A DNA stretch of 64,000 nt from Prosapia bicincta (Eukaryota > Arthropoda > Insecta > Hemiptera > Cercopidae). The translations under genes and the position numbers were made by a program. The notes beneath the pieces are model-generated. The model saw nothing but the letters and a program-made list of their open reading frames with translations. It had not been told where the DNA came from and did no database searches. Below are positions 1 to 14,346 of this stretch, in pieces. Where the stretch lies: contig JBAIZL010000023.1 of assembly GCA_036971475.1 (NCBI GenBank), positions 707,501 to 771,500 of the forward strand, given 5' to 3'. Numbering within the stretch: position 1 is the first letter of the stretch; every line of letters starts with the position of its first letter.

Positions 1-3000
1 TATTTCTGTGCATTACGTAGAGAAGAAGCGGAAAACATTGGTGCCGGAAACCACTGGATTCCGCTCCAGACCGGTACAACTAACTGTGCTTCCTATTTCT
101 GTGCATTACGTAGAGAAGAAGCGGAAAACATTGGTGCCGGAAACCACTGGATTCCGCTCCAGACCGGTACAACTAACTGTGCTTCCTATTTCTGTGCATT
201 ACGTAGAGAAGAAGCGGAAAACATTGGTGCCGGAAACCACTGGATTCCGTTCCAGACCGGTACAACTAACTGTGCTTCCTATTTCTGTGCATTACGTAGA
301 GAAGAAGCGGAAAACATTGGTGCCGGAAACCACTGGATTCCGCTCCAGACCGGTACAACTAACTGTGCTTCCTATTTCTGTGCATTACGTAGAGAAGAAG
401 CGGAAAACATTGGTGCCGGAAACCACTGGATTCCGCTCCAGACCGGTACAACTAACTGTGCTTCCTATTTCTGTGCATTACGTAGAGAAGAAGCGGAAAA
501 CATTGGTGCCGGAAACCACTGGATTCCGCTCCAGACCGGTACAACTAACTGTGCTTCCTATTTCTGTGCATTACGTAGAGAAGAAGCGGAAAACATTGGT
601 GCCGGAAACCACTGGATTCCGCTCCAGACCGGTACAACTAACTGTGCTTCCTATTTCTGTGCATTACGTAGAGAAGAAGCGGAAAACATTGGTGCCGGAA
701 ACCACTGGATTCCGCTCCAGACCGGTACAACTAACTGTGCTTCCTATTTCTGTGCATTACGTAGAGAAGAAGCGGAAAACATTGGTGCCGGAAACCACTG
801 GATTCCGCTCCAGACCGGTACAACTAACTGTGCTTCCTATTTCTGTGCATTACGTAGAGAAGAAGCGGAAAACATTGGTGCCGGAAACCACTGGATTCCG
901 CTCCAGACCGGTACAACTAACTGTGCTTCCTATTTCTGTGCATTACGTAGAGAAGAAGCGGAAAACATTGGTGCCGGAAACCACTGGATTCCGCTCCAGA
1001 CCGGTACAACTAACTATGCTTCCTATTTCTGTGCATTACGTAGAGAAGAAGCGGAAAACATTGGTGCCGGAAACCACTGGATTCCGCTCCAGACCGGTAC
1101 AACTAACTGTGCTTCCTATTTCTGTGCATTACGTAGAGAAGAAGCGGAAAACATTGGTGCCGGAAACCACTGGATTCCGCTCCAGACCGGTACAACTAAC
1201 TGTGCTTCCTATTTCTGTGCATTACGTAGAGAAGAAGCGGAAAACATTGGTGCCGGAAACCACTGGATTCCGCTCCAGACCGGTACAACTAACTGTGCTT
1301 CCTATTTCTGTGCATTACGTAGAGAAGAAGCGGAAAACATTGGTGCCGGAAACCACTGGATTCCGCTCCAGACCGGTACAACTAACTGTGCTTCCTATTT
1401 CTGTGCATTACGTAGAGAAGAAGCGGAAAACATTGGTGCCGGAAACCACTGGATTCCGCTCCAGACCGGTACAACTAACTGTGCTTCCTATTTCTGTGCA
1501 TTACGTAGAGAAGAAGCGGAAAACATTGGTGCCGGAAACCACTGGATTCCGTTCCAGACCGGTACAACTAACTGTGCTTCCTATTTCTGTGCATTACGTA
1601 GAGAAGAAGCGGAAAACATTGGTGCCGGAAACCACTGGATTCCGCTCCAGACCGGTACAACTAACTGTGCTTCCTATTTCTGTGCATTACGTAGAGAAGA
1701 AGCGGAAAACATTGGTGCCGGAAACCACTGGATTCCGCTCCAGACCGGTACAACTAACTGTGCTTCCTATTTCTGTGCATTACGTAGAGAAGAAGCGGAA
1801 AACATTGGTGCCGGAAACCACTGGATTCCGCTCCAGACCGGTACAACTAACTGTGCTTCCTATTTCTGTGCATTACGTAGAGAAGAAGCGGAAAACATTG
1901 GTGCCGGAAACCACTGGATTCCGCTCCAGACCGGTACAACTAACTGTGCTTCCTATTTCTGTGCATTACGTAGAGAAGAAGCGGAAAACATTGGTGCCGG
2001 AAACCACTGGATTCCGCTCCAGACCGGTACAACTAACTGTGCTTCCTATTTCTGTGCATTACGTAGAGAAGAAGCGGAAAACATTGGTGCCGGAAACCAC
2101 TGGATTCCGCTCCAGACCGGTACAACTAACTGTGCTTCCTATTTCTGTGCATTACGTAGAGAAGAAGCGGAAAACATTGGTGCCGGAAACCACTGGATTC
2201 CGCTCCAGACCGGTACAACTAACTGTGCTTCCTATTTCTGTGCATTACGTAGAGAAGAAGCGGAAAACATTGGTGCCGGAAACCACTGGATTCCGCTCCA
2301 GACCGGTACAACTAACTGTGCTTCCTATTTCTGTGCATTACGTAGAGAAGAAGCGGAAAACATTGGTGCCGGAAACCACTGGATTCCGCTCCAGACCGGT
2401 ACAACTAACTGTGCTTCCTATTTCTGTGCATTACGTAGAGAAGAAGCGGAAAACATTGGTGCCGGAAACCACTGGATTCCGCTCCAGACCGGTATAGCTA
2501 ACTGTGCTTCCTATTTCTGTGCATTACGTAGAGAAGAAGCGGAAAACATTGGTGCCGGAAACCACTGGATTCCGCTCCAGACCGGTATAGCTAACTGTGC
2601 TTCCTATTTCTGTGCATTACGTAGAGAAGAAGCGGAAAACATTGGTGCCGGAAACCACTGGATTCCGCTCCAGACCGGTACAACTAACTGTGCTTCCTAT
2701 TTCTGTGCATTACGTAGAGAAGAAGCGGAAAACATTGGTGCCGGAAACCACTGGATTCCGCTCCAGACCGGTATAGCTAACTGTGCTTCCTATTTCTGTG
2801 CATTACGTAGAGAAGAAGCGGAAAACATTGGTGCCGGAAACCACTGGATTCCGCTCCAGACCGGTATAGCTAACTGTGCTTCCTATTTCTGTGCATTACG
2901 TAGAGAAGAAGCGGAAAACATTGGTGCCGGAAACCACTGGATTCCGCTCCAGACCGGTACAACTAACTGTGCTTCCTATTTCTGTGCATTACGTAGAGAA

Positions 3001-4745
3001 GAAGCGGAAAACATTGGTGCCGGAAACCACTGGATTCCGCTCCAGACCGGTACAACTAACTGTGCTTCCTATTTCTGTGCATTACGTAGAGAAGAAGCGG
3101 AAAACATTGGTGCCGGAAACCACTGGATTCCGCTCCAGACCGGTACAACTAACTGTGCTTCCTATTTCTGTGCATTACGTAGAGAAGAAGCGGAAAACAT
3201 TGGTGCCGGAAACCACTGGATTCCGCTCCAGACCGGTATAGCTAACTGTGCTTCCTATTTCTGTGCATTACGTAGAGAAGAAGCGGAAAAGATTGGTGCC
3301 GGAAACCACTGGATTCCGCTCCAGACCGGTACAACTAACTGTGCTTCCTATTTCTGTGCATTACGTAGAGAAGAAGCGGAAAACATTGGTGCCGGAAACC
3401 ACTGGATTCCGCTCCAGACCGGTATAGCTAACTGTGCTTCCTATTTCTGTGCATTACGTAGAGAAGAAGCGGAAAACATTGGTGCCGGAAACCACTGGAT
3501 TCCGCTCCAGACCGGTATAGCTAACTGTGCTTCCTATTTCTGTGCATTACGTAGAGAAGAAGCGGAAAACATTGGTGCCGGAAACCACTGGATTCCGCTC
3601 CAGACCGGTATAGCTAACTGTGCTTCCTATTTCTGTGCATTACGTAGAGAAGAAGCGGAAAACATTGGTGCCGGAAACCACTGGATTCCGCTCCAGACCG
3701 GTACAACTAACTGTGCTTCCTATTTCTGTGCATTACGTAGAGAAGAAGCGGAAAACATTGGTGCCGGAAACCACTGGATTCCGCTCCAGACCGGTACAAC
3801 TAACTGTGCTTCCTATTTCTGTGCATTACGTAGAGAAGAAGCGGAAAACATTGGTGCCGGAAACCACTGGATTCCGCTCCAGACCGGTATAGCTAACTGT
3901 GCTTCCTATTTCTGTGCATTACGTAGAGAAGAAGCGGAAAACATTGGTGCCGGAAACCACTGGATTCCGCTCCAGACCGGTACAACTAACTGTGCTTCCT
4001 ATTTCTGTGCATTACGTAGAGAAGAAGCGGAAAACATTGGTGCCGGAAACCACTGGATTCCGCTCCAGACCGGTACAACTAACTGTGCTTCCTATTTCTG
4101 TGCATTACGTAGAGAAGAAGCGGAAAACATTGGTGCCGGAAACCACTGGATTCCGCTCCAGACCGGTACAACTAACTGTGCTTCCTATTTCTGTGCATTA
4201 CGTAGAGAAGAAGCGGAAAACATTGGTGCCGGAAACCGCTGGATTCCGCTCCAGACCGGTACAACTAACTGTGCTTCCTATTTCTGTGCATTACGTAGAG
4301 AAGAAGCGGAAAACATTGGTGCCGGAAACCACTGGATTCCGCTCCAGACCGGTACAACTAACTGTGCTTCCTATTTCTGTGCATTACGTAGAGAAGAAGC
4401 GGAAAACATTGGTGCCGGAAACCACTGGATTCCGCTCCAGACCGGTACAACTAACTGTGCTTCCTATTTCTGTGCATTACGTAGAGAAGAAGCGGAAAAC
4501 ATTGGTGCCGGAAACCACTGGATTCCGCTCCAGACCGGTACAACTAACTGTGCTTCCTATTTCTGTGCATTACGTAGAGAAGAAGCGGAAAACATTGGTG
4601 CCGGAAACCACTGGATTCCGCTCCAGACCGGTACAACTAACTGTGCTTCCTATTTCTGTGCATTACGTAGAGAAGAAGCGGAAAACATTGGTGCCGGAAA
4701 CCACTGGATTCCGCTCCAGACCGGTGTAACTAACTGTGCTTCCTA
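1..4745. repeat. 93-bp satellite array, about 51 copies, truncated by window start
   Basis: Near-identical 93-bp units run head to tail from the first base and stop at 4745, where the next unit decays into unique DNA. The unit has an open frame on the plus strand (31 residues with a KKRK run), so thousands of bases read open. The only apparent start is a GTG inside the repeat, and there is no unique N- or C-terminus, so I do not call it a gene. Rare variants include CTC to TTC near 249 and 1549, GTG to ATG near 1014, and A to G near 4236. A CAA-to-TAG variant occurs nine times, all between 2491 and 3895. The copies are very homogeneous, which suggests recent expansion. Confidence 0.95.
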
Positions 4746-5967
4746 ATTTTTATGCGCTACAATGGAAGATTTTGTTTTGTAACACAATTTTTTGTTAATG
4801 TGACTTCTTTATTTCTTTTTACGCTACTAAATATTTGTTCTTACTCGTGCACTATACGATGCAGATCACATATTGTGCTTTAATTATGTTTAAAATACCG
4901 TTTTCGGTTAAAAGAAGTAAAGCGTTGGTTCGTTTTCCATAATATACTTAGTGGAATTCCGTGTAAAGAGAATTATTCAAGGAATCGATTGAGTGTTAAA
5001 AAGTTGCATGACCGTTTCAGGCAAAACGCTAAGTGATAAAATAGAAATTGTTTTTTGGCGTGCCGGGAGGAGGTAGCACTTTAACACTTAGTGGCAGGTA
5101 ATTCGTCTTTTTTTACTTAAATTTCTTCTGGAAGTTTTGAAGCACTTTATCTAGAAAACCGATGTATTTGATATACGATAGGTGTTATTATGCACGTGGG
5201 AATATGCTATGGCTGTAGTCGTTAAACTAATAGAAACAGAGCTTTATGCCGACAATTCTCGTCTTATTTTAAAAGTAATCAAAATAAGACGATTTTATAA
5301 TCAAAATAAATAATATTTGTTTTCAAAAACGCTTTTATTTAAAAATGTCTTTTAAGACAATAAAATAATGTTTACGGGCTCCAAAGAAAAACTAAACATT
5401 TTTATGACAAAATCTAGAACCGGGGGCGTTGAAAGATATTTGAATTAAAAAATTGTTGTTTTTTAAAATTTAATACACATTTATATTGAAAGAACGTACT
5501 TATATCTTGTAGGTATAAAATAAAATATTTCATATTGCATAATTTTAGCTCAATTGGACATCCGGAAGTGGCTAAAAATTACTAGGCTATTAGTATTGAA
5601 ATTATTATTGAAACGTGGTAGTTCTCTAATTAAGGTATATTTTTTTACCATTGATTTCGTTATCCTCGAAGACAGATAACAATGCAAAAAGTTAGCTCGA
5701 TAGGACATCGTGAAGTGGGCAACATTTCAATTTCAAATTTTGAACTGTTAGACAGAATTTTATTTTACAGTAGTTCGTCTCTCAATTTTAAATTAAAATC
5801 GGATTTGCAGTATTGTCGATAGCACTATACACTTGTGATGAGATGCAAACTATATCTAGAAGTTATTCGAGTGAACGAAATTCACTGTTCACAGAGAGAG
5901 ATTTGTTTTTGAACTCGTTTTTAAGAAATATTGTTGTTTGTTATTATTGTAATTTTTGTTTCAACGA
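4746..5967. other. intergenic, no gene seen
   Basis: AT-rich unique DNA. It holds a short hairpin with 11-bp arms at 5260-5270 and 5281-5291. A weak direct repeat about 146 bp apart starts near 5547 and 5693, both copies reading roughly AGCTCNATNGGACATC. No coding signal, tRNA box or transposon end was recognised. Confidence 0.6.
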
Positions 5968-7155
5968 AACCCAGTATGACTTATCCCAAACGAGTACCCA
6001 GTATGACTTATCCCCGACGAATACCCAGCATGACTTATCCCCGACGAATACCCAGTATGACTTATCCCCGACGAATACCCAGTATGACTTATCCCCAACG
6101 AATACCCAGTATTACTTATCCCCGACGAATACCCAGTATGACTTATCCCCGACGAATACCCAGTATGACTTATCCCCGACGAATACCCAGTATGACTTAT
6201 CCCCGACGAATACCCAGTATGACTTATCCCCAACGAATACCCAGTATGACTTATCCCCAACGAATACCCAGCATGACTTATCCCCGACGAATACCCAGCA
6301 TGACTTATCCCCGACGAATACCCAGTATGACTTATCCCCAACGAATACCCAGTATTACTTATCCCCGACGAATACCCAGTATGACTTATCCCCGACGAAT
6401 ACCCAGTATGACTTATCCCCGACGAATACCCAGTATGACTTATCCCCAACGAATACCCAGTATGACTTATCCCCAACGAATACCCAGTATTACTTATCCC
6501 CAACGAATACCCAGTATGACTTATCCCCGACGAATACCCAGTATGACTTATCCCCAACGAATACCCAGTATGTGACTTATCCCCGACGAATACCCAGTAT
6601 GACTTATCCCCGACGAATACCCAGTATGACTTATCCCCGACGAATACCCAGTACGACTTATCCCCAACGAATACCCAGTATGACTTATCCCCGACGAATA
6701 CCCAGTATGACTTATCCCCAACGAATACCCAGTATGATGTATCCCCAACGAATACCCAGTATAACTTATCCCCAACGAATACCCAGTATGACTTATCCCC
6801 AACGAATACCCAGTATGACTTATCCCCAACGAATACCCAGTATGACTTATCCCCGACGAATACCCAGTATGACTTATCCCCAACGAATACCCAGTATGAC
6901 TTATCCCCGACGAATACCCAGTATGACTTATCCCCAACGAATACCCAGTATGATGTATCCCCAACGAATACCCAGTATAACTTATCCCCAACGAATACCC
7001 AGTATGACTTATCCCCAACGAATACCCAGTATGACTTATCCCCAACGAATACCCAGTATGACTTATCCCCAACGAATACCCAGTATGACTTATCCCCAAC
7101 GAATACCCAGTATGTCTTATCCCCAACGAATACCCAGTATGACTTATCCCCAACT
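5968..7155. repeat. 27-bp minisatellite, about 44 copies
   Basis: The unit is roughly acccagtatgac followed by ttatccccRacgaat; R (g or a) is the main variable base. A period divisible by three with no stops keeps two plus frames (9-residue units NTQYDLSPT and MTYPRRIPS) and a minus frame (SHTGYSSGI) open at once, which argues against selection on any single protein. A 2-bp TG insertion near 6571-6574 shifts the frame. An open stretch runs from 5813 (TTG; first in-frame ATG 5843) to 7240 through the array, ending in a basic tail of about 30 residues. I regard it as fortuitous, though a transcript would change that. A GATGTAT variant recurs 216 bp apart (6736 and 6952), exactly eight units, showing block duplication. 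Confidence 0.93.
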
Positions 7156-7780
7156 CTTAAATTTAAAGATGGGAGGAAGACGAAAACCTTTCCAATTTGA
7201 AAAAGAGCTAAAGATGCCTAAGCGAACTAAACGAAATTAAAATATACTTTATTATTTACAAACAAAACTTCATACATCAATACTTAATTACAGTTTTGAG
7301 TTACGTTACCGTAAAGTTAATCGTGCTACTTACATCTGTTCCACTACAGGATCAATAGTATCCCGTATCAGTAGAGTTTTCAGTGAAATGTTTTATAAAT
7401 AAAGTACAAGTATAAATAGTGCAAGTACTTATCACCCTATAACAGTAAGATATGGAAAGTAATATTTTGTACACCTAATTTTGGGTAATATAATACACAT
7501 TACATATCACATAGTAAATTATTATAACTTATGCATACAACGTGTTACATGCGTAATACATGTGACATTTAAAGTTGCTTAACCCAGCTTTCTGTCTAAA
7601 ACTCCCATTTGAAACCCTAAATAGGTATTCAGTTATTATTTATGGGTTTAGATTTCAATGCTATAACGAAAAAGGTCTAGGATAAATACCCTCGTCCAGC
7701 GCCTCGCGTCTGTAACAAAGCCCTCAACATATTGTTAGGTAAAAAGTATATAATATCAAGAACACAGTGGTATAATTTGT
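7156..7780. other. intergenic, no gene seen
   Basis: AT-rich unique sequence between the 27-bp array and the first foldback. No coding frame beyond the short basic tail ending at 7240, and no recognisable repeat. Confidence 0.6.
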
Positions 7781-7857
7781 TACAATGAAAATACTGGAAG
7801 CAACCCCAATACCACAAAAATAAAAAAATAACAAATCATATAAGCTGCTTAAGATTA

Positions 7858-7903
7858 AACCCTTATGTACATTTCGATGTCCATGTGATCATCATCAGAG
7901 GTT
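7858..7903 (-). ncRNA. hammerhead-like motif, H1 left arm
   Basis: Read on the minus strand: AACCT, core CTGATGA (complement of 7892-7898), T, a short weak stem II, then GAAA (complement of 7872-7875), palindromic stem III ATGTACAT (7865-7872), A at position 17 and AGGGTT. Stem I pairs AACCT with AGGGTT, with one extra G. Stem II is only about 3 bp (GAT/ATC), so activity is doubtful. Confidence 0.45.
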
Positions 7904-8032
7904 CTGATACAAAATTACAATCTAGCAAACAAGAAGTTACAAACTAGAGTGACTACAGAGTTTGTCACTCTCTCTAGAGAGAGTCACTCTAGTTTGTAAC
8001 TTCTTGTTTGCTAGATTGTAATTTTGTATCAG

Positions 8033-8078
8033 AACCTCTGATGATGATCTCATAGACATCGAAATGTACATAAGGGTT
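8033..8078 (+). ncRNA. hammerhead-like motif, H1 right arm
   Basis: Plus-strand mirror of the left-arm motif: AACCT (8033-8037), CTGATGA (8038-8044), GAAA (8061-8064), self-complementary ATGTACAT (8064-8071), A17 (8072), then AGGGTT. It has the same weak stem II and the same extra T after the core. Activity is not shown. Confidence 0.45.
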
Positions 8079-8158
8079 TAATCTTAAGTAACTTGTATGA
8101 TTTGTTATTTTTTATTATTTTTGTGGTATTTGGGTTGTTTCCAGTATTTTCATTGTAA

Positions 8159-8398
8159 TTATGTAAAAAGGTGTAAAAGGAACAGCTACTTGTTAGGGGT
8201 AGTGGTGATAATTTTAATTTCTACTAAACATTGATTTAGCATGTTATTGGAAATATTGATTTACTTTGATATCTGCTGTGCGACAATGTTTTCGTACAGG
8301 GTGACTGGTAACAGGGTAACCTTAAATAAAAATTTCTTAATCATTTCTGAACACGCATACATGTCAACAACTTAAAGCAACTGTGGCGTAAATGTTTA
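8159..8398. other. spacer between foldbacks H1 and H2
   Basis: Unique AT-rich DNA; nothing recognised. Confidence 0.55.
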
Positions 8399-8446
8399 TA
8401 TTAATTAAAACAACCTCTCACCACAAATTCAACAAATTTTATTTTA

Positions 8447-8489
8447 ACCTTATGTACATTTCGACTACAAAGTAATCATCTTCAGAGGT
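8447..8489 (-). ncRNA. hammerhead-like motif, H2 left arm (well preserved)
   Basis: On the minus strand: ACCT pairs with AGGT (4-bp stem I). The core is CTGAAGA (complement of 8479-8485), then T, stem II GATTAC/GTAGTC (6 bp with one G-T, loop TTT), GAAA, palindromic stem III ATGTACAT and A17. All elements of a stem-III-reduced type I hammerhead are present. The unpaired T between the core and stem II departs from the textbook fold. Confidence 0.55.
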
Positions 8490-8521
8490 ATTTTTACAAA
8501 TAACTATTTATTTGTAAAAAT

Positions 8522-8564
8522 ACCACTGAAGATGATTACTTTGTAGTCGAAATGTACATAAGGT
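8522..8564 (+). ncRNA. hammerhead-like motif, H2 right arm
   Basis: Core CTGAAGA at 8526-8532, the same 6-bp stem II, GAAA at 8549-8552, ATGTACAT at 8552-8559 and A17 at 8560. Stem I is weaker than in the left arm because the base before the core is A instead of T, so ACC/GGT pairs with a mismatch at the junction. Confidence 0.5.
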
Positions 8565-8612
8565 TAAAATAAAATTTGTTGAATTTGTGGTGAGAGGTTG
8601 TTTTAATTAATA

Positions 8613-9629
8613 TACACATACATGTATTATTTATTTTTAATTGATATATTTTATCAATTATTTTTTTTACAAATTTTTATTTTTGAAGCACATTTTTAAA
8701 ATATTTGGTATTAACAATTTTTTTTATTGTGTTTACTACACAAAGTTTTTATAAACTAAATTTTAAATCTATAATTTATTACGCCATTAAATATTATATT
8801 ATTGTTGTACAGAGCAAAAGTCATCTAATAAATGAAACGAATTGAAAGTAAACCAAGTAATGAAGCTGTACTAAAAGGCTGACGTTTTAATTTGTAAACA
8901 TTTATCAGAAATATAATTTTACTTTAAACCAATTAGTTTGTTAAAAGACTGTACGTAAAATTTAACGTATTCATAAAATTACTGAAATTGATCGGTAATC
9001 TGTGGTGATTGTAAAACCTTTTTTTTTAAAGCAGATAAAATAATTTCATCTTCAAGAAGGCTTTAAAATTATCAGATTCAACTACAAATATATTTCACTA
9101 AGTAAGTAGAAACGAGGTCGCGTCGCGGTACAGCCAAGTTTAAAATAAACGCTTAATCATATATACGGTGAAGTCATGCAATGATGACCGGATTTAGAAA
9201 CATTTTCACAAGCGTACATTACGCGATAGAGATGGCTGTGCAATACTTTTACATCTCATGTTTCAGTTTTACGTTGTAGGCGTATTTGCATATTTGTGTC
9301 GTGACCACGCACGAGTTCCGTGTTTACACTGCACGCATCGCTATAAGCAAAACGTGTGAGGTGTAACAAGGAAAGAAACTCAGTTTTTAGCTTGTACCTT
9401 ATCCAGTTCCGTGTTTATGGTTATTAGTACATAGTTTTTTCTCTTACTGTGCTTCCCCTTTTGGATATTATAACTTTACAAGCTCTAAGAAGTTTTCTTT
9501 TACATTTCTTATGGTGAGGAGGATATGTCTGACTACTTAGAGCGATCAAGACCAGTTTTTCTTGCTTGTAAAGTTATAAAAGGCTGAATTTGAGGTTACT
9601 AAAATTTATATATGCTAAATGTTAAGCTA
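8613..9629. other. intergenic, no gene seen
   Basis: Unique AT-rich sequence. A 15-bp perfect inverted repeat, TTATAACTTTACAAG at 9468-9482 and its complement at 9565-9579, flanks about 80 bp and may be the remnant of another hairpin. No coding region recognised. Confidence 0.55.
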
Positions 9630-10885
9630 TATATGCTGATACTTATTCCTTCACGGATGGAAAAATATGATGAATAGTTATTATCTGGAGTACATCCGTT
9701 CATTCTGCAGTTCATAAAATCGCGGTTTCGACGTTTCGCTAGAATCTCATCCAGCATTGAGAGGTGAACCCAACAACAGTTGAAGAGTGAGTGAATGATA
9801 GATGAGATTATATCGAAAAGTCGGAACTACGATTTTATGCATTGCAGAATGAACGGATGTACACCAGATAATAATTATTCATCATATATATATATATATA
9901 TATATATAGCCTGTATGCTGATACTTATTCCTTCACGGATGGAAAAATATGATGAATAGTTATTATCTGGAGTACATCCGCTCATTCTGCAGTGCATAAA
10001 ATCGCGGTTCCGACGTTTCGCTAGAATCTCATCTAGCATTGACGAGGTGAACCCAACAACAGTTGAAGAGTGAGTGAATGATAGATGAGATTCTATCGAA
10101 AAGTCGGAACTGCGATATTATGCACTGCAGAATGAACGGATGTACACCAGATAATAATAATTCATCATATATATATATAGACTGTATGCTGATACTTATT
10201 CCTTCACGGATGGAAAAATATGATGAATAGTTACTATCTAGAGTACATCCGCTCATTCGGCAGTACATAAAATCGCAGTTCCGTCGTTTCGCTAGAATCT
10301 CATCCAGCATTGACGAGGTGAACCCAACAACAGTTGAAGAGTGAGTGAATGATAGATGAGATTATATCGAAAAGTCGGAACTGGGATTTTATGCACTGCA
10401 GAATGAACGGATGTAAACCAGATAATAATAATTCATCATATATATATAGCCTGTATGCTGATACTTATTCCTTCACGGATGGAAAAATATGATGAATAGT
10501 TACTATCTAGAGTACATCCGTTCATTCTGCAGTGCATAAAATCGCGGTTCCGACGTTTCGCTAGAATCTCATCTAGCATTGACAAGGTGAACCCAACAAC
10601 AGTTGAAGAGTGAGTGATATATATAGCCTGTATGCTGTTACTTATTCCTTCACGGATGGAAAAATATGATGAATAGTTACTATCTAGAGTACATCCGCTC
10701 ATTCGGCAGTACATAAAATCGCAGTTCCGTCGTTTCGCTAGAATCTCATCCAGCATTGACGAGGTGAACCCAACAACAGTTGAAGAGTGAGTGAATGATA
10801 GATGAGATTATATCGAAAAGTCGGAACTGGGATTTTATGCACTGCAGAATGAACGGATGTACTCCAGATAATAATTATTCATCAT
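9630..10885. repeat. cluster of five tandem foldback units of PLE terminal type
   Basis: Five units start with TGCTGATACTTATTCC or a close variant (9637, 9913, 10186, 10454) or TGCTGTTACTTATTCC (10634). A full unit has a left arm in minus orientation with GAAACGTC and a GCTAGA/TCTAGC-type stem. Its right arm is a diverged copy in plus orientation (TATCGAAAAGTCGG), then TCATC plus a short (TA)n. The fourth unit lacks its right arm. Minus-strand frames containing LDEILAKRRN come from this repeat and are not genes. The same arm lies directly upstream of the PLE reverse-transcriptase fragment at 43101-43196, which ties this cluster to PLE termini. Confidence 0.82.
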
Positions 10886-11008
<123 letters not shown>

Positions 11009-11088
11009 CAAATGTGTTTTCCTGTTAGAATATTTTTAAGATCAAATAATACACACAAATACAGGAATATTTAATTTATTGAACAATA

Positions 11089-11135
11089 AACTCAAAGCTT
11101 TTCGTTGGCTTACATTACCAACATCTTCAGGAGTT
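11089..11135 (-). ncRNA. hammerhead-like motif, H3 left arm
   Basis: On the minus strand: AACTC pairs with GAGTT (5-bp stem I). The core is CTGAAGA (complement of 11124-11130), then T, stem II GTTGG/CCAAC (5 bp), GAAA, stem III AAGCTT (self-complementary) and T at position 17. The fold is complete apart from the extra T after the core, and the cleavage triplet would be UUU rather than the common GUC. Confidence 0.55.
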
Positions 11136-11240
11136 ACAATATTAAGAATTATATATGAGTTACAATATTAAGTTACAATATTGCTTTATCTAGTAGCTTC
11201 ATTTTTGTTAGACAGTTTGTTTTATCATTCTTAATATTGT

Positions 11241-11287
11241 AACTCCTGAAGATGTTGGTAATGTAAGCCAACGAAAAGCTTTGAGTT
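11241..11287 (+). ncRNA. hammerhead-like motif, H3 right arm
   Basis: AACTC (11241-11245), CTGAAGA (11246-11252), T, GTTGG (11254-11258), CCAAC (11268-11272), GAAA (11273-11276), AAGCTT, T17 (11282) and GAGTT (11283-11287). Five base pairs in stem I and five in stem II make it one of the two best-formed copies in the window. Confidence 0.58.
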
Positions 11288-11337
11288 TATTGTTCAATAA
11301 ATTAAATATTCCTGTATTTGTGTGTATTATTTGATCT

Positions 11338-11339
<2 letters not shown>

Positions 11340-11375
<36 letters not shown>
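11340..11375. repeat. (AT)n microsatellite
   Basis: Pure AT tract abutting the right arm of foldback H3. Confidence 0.95.
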
Positions 11376-11376
<1 letters not shown>

Positions 11377-11460
11377 TATTATTTTATCAAAATTTGATCT
11401 TAGCTCGTGATATGAGTTAGCCATATTATTAGTATGTGTTTAAATAATATCGAACAACAA

Positions 11461-11640
11461 TTTACAAAACAATTTATTTTCTCATACGTTTCATTGACAA
11501 ATTCTCCATCATCGGTCAGTATAACTACTCAAATTCTAACCTTTATAGTTTATGGTTTAGATTTGTGTTGTTATACTCACTGATGATGACCATTTTGTCA
11601 TTGAAACTCGTTTGACACAATAAATGATTTTGTATGTTTG
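11461..11640. repeat. diverged foldback with one intact hammerhead-like core
   Basis: The left part (around 11465-11520, minus orientation) and the right part (around 11565-11635, plus orientation) share ATACTNAC, a CNGATGATG core and GAAAC with AAATAAATT-like outer sequence. They are more diverged than the other foldbacks. The left core reads CCGATGA, the right CTGATGA. Confidence 0.55.
11573..11617 (+). ncRNA. hammerhead-like motif, weak
   Basis: Core CTGATGA at 11580-11586, then T, a short stem TGAC/GTCA, and GAAA at 11603-11606 followed by AACTCGTTT, an imperfect palindrome. Stem I is not convincing. A probable relic. Confidence 0.35.

Positions 11641-14342
<2,702 letters not shown>

Positions 14343-14346
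<4 letters not shown>

Larger units (their letters stand above)
7781..8158. repeat. foldback element H1 (long palindrome)
   Basis: Arms of nearly 190 bp (about 7781-7970 and 7973-8158) are reverse complements with few mismatches; the centre reads CTCTCTAGAGAG. Each arm carries a hammerhead-like motif, minus strand on the left and plus strand on the right. The outer arm ends are CCAGTATTTTCATTGTA and its complement. It encodes no protein. It is likely a PLE-derived terminal repeat pair or a non-autonomous relative (inference). Confidence 0.85.
8399..8612. repeat. foldback element H2
   Basis: A nearly perfect palindrome with arms of about 103 bp (8399-8503 and 8508-8612) and a 5-6 nt centre. 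It shares with H1 the string TTATGTACATTTCGA next to the hammerhead-like core, but the outer arms are unrelated, so H1 and H2 are different families with a common core. The arms end in TTAATTAAAACAACCTCTC and its complement. Confidence 0.88.
11037..11339. repeat. foldback element H3, PLE 3'-end family
   Basis: Arms at about 11037-11144 and 11225-11339 are near-perfect complements. The loop of about 80 bp contains sequence that reappears (complemented) in the PLE 3' end at 53115-53175, including the stretch around GAAGCTACTAGATAAAG. The arms carry hammerhead-like motifs. It is followed directly by (AT)n at 11340-11375. Confidence 0.87.

Noticed and set aside
8..4729. Long open frames encoding a 31-residue repeat protein
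   Set aside because: The frame lies wholly inside a 93-bp satellite, has only an internal GTG start, no unique ends, and is broken by TAG in nine units.
5813..7240. 475-codon frame through the 27-bp array
   Set aside because: It starts at TTG (first ATG 5843). Several frames are open on both strands because the period is a multiple of three, and it switches peptide at a 2-bp insertion.
9630..10756. Minus-strand family of about 100-residue proteins with LDEILAKRRN
   Set aside because: They run through foldback arms and end in (TA)n. Their recurrence comes from the repeat and not from protein conservation.
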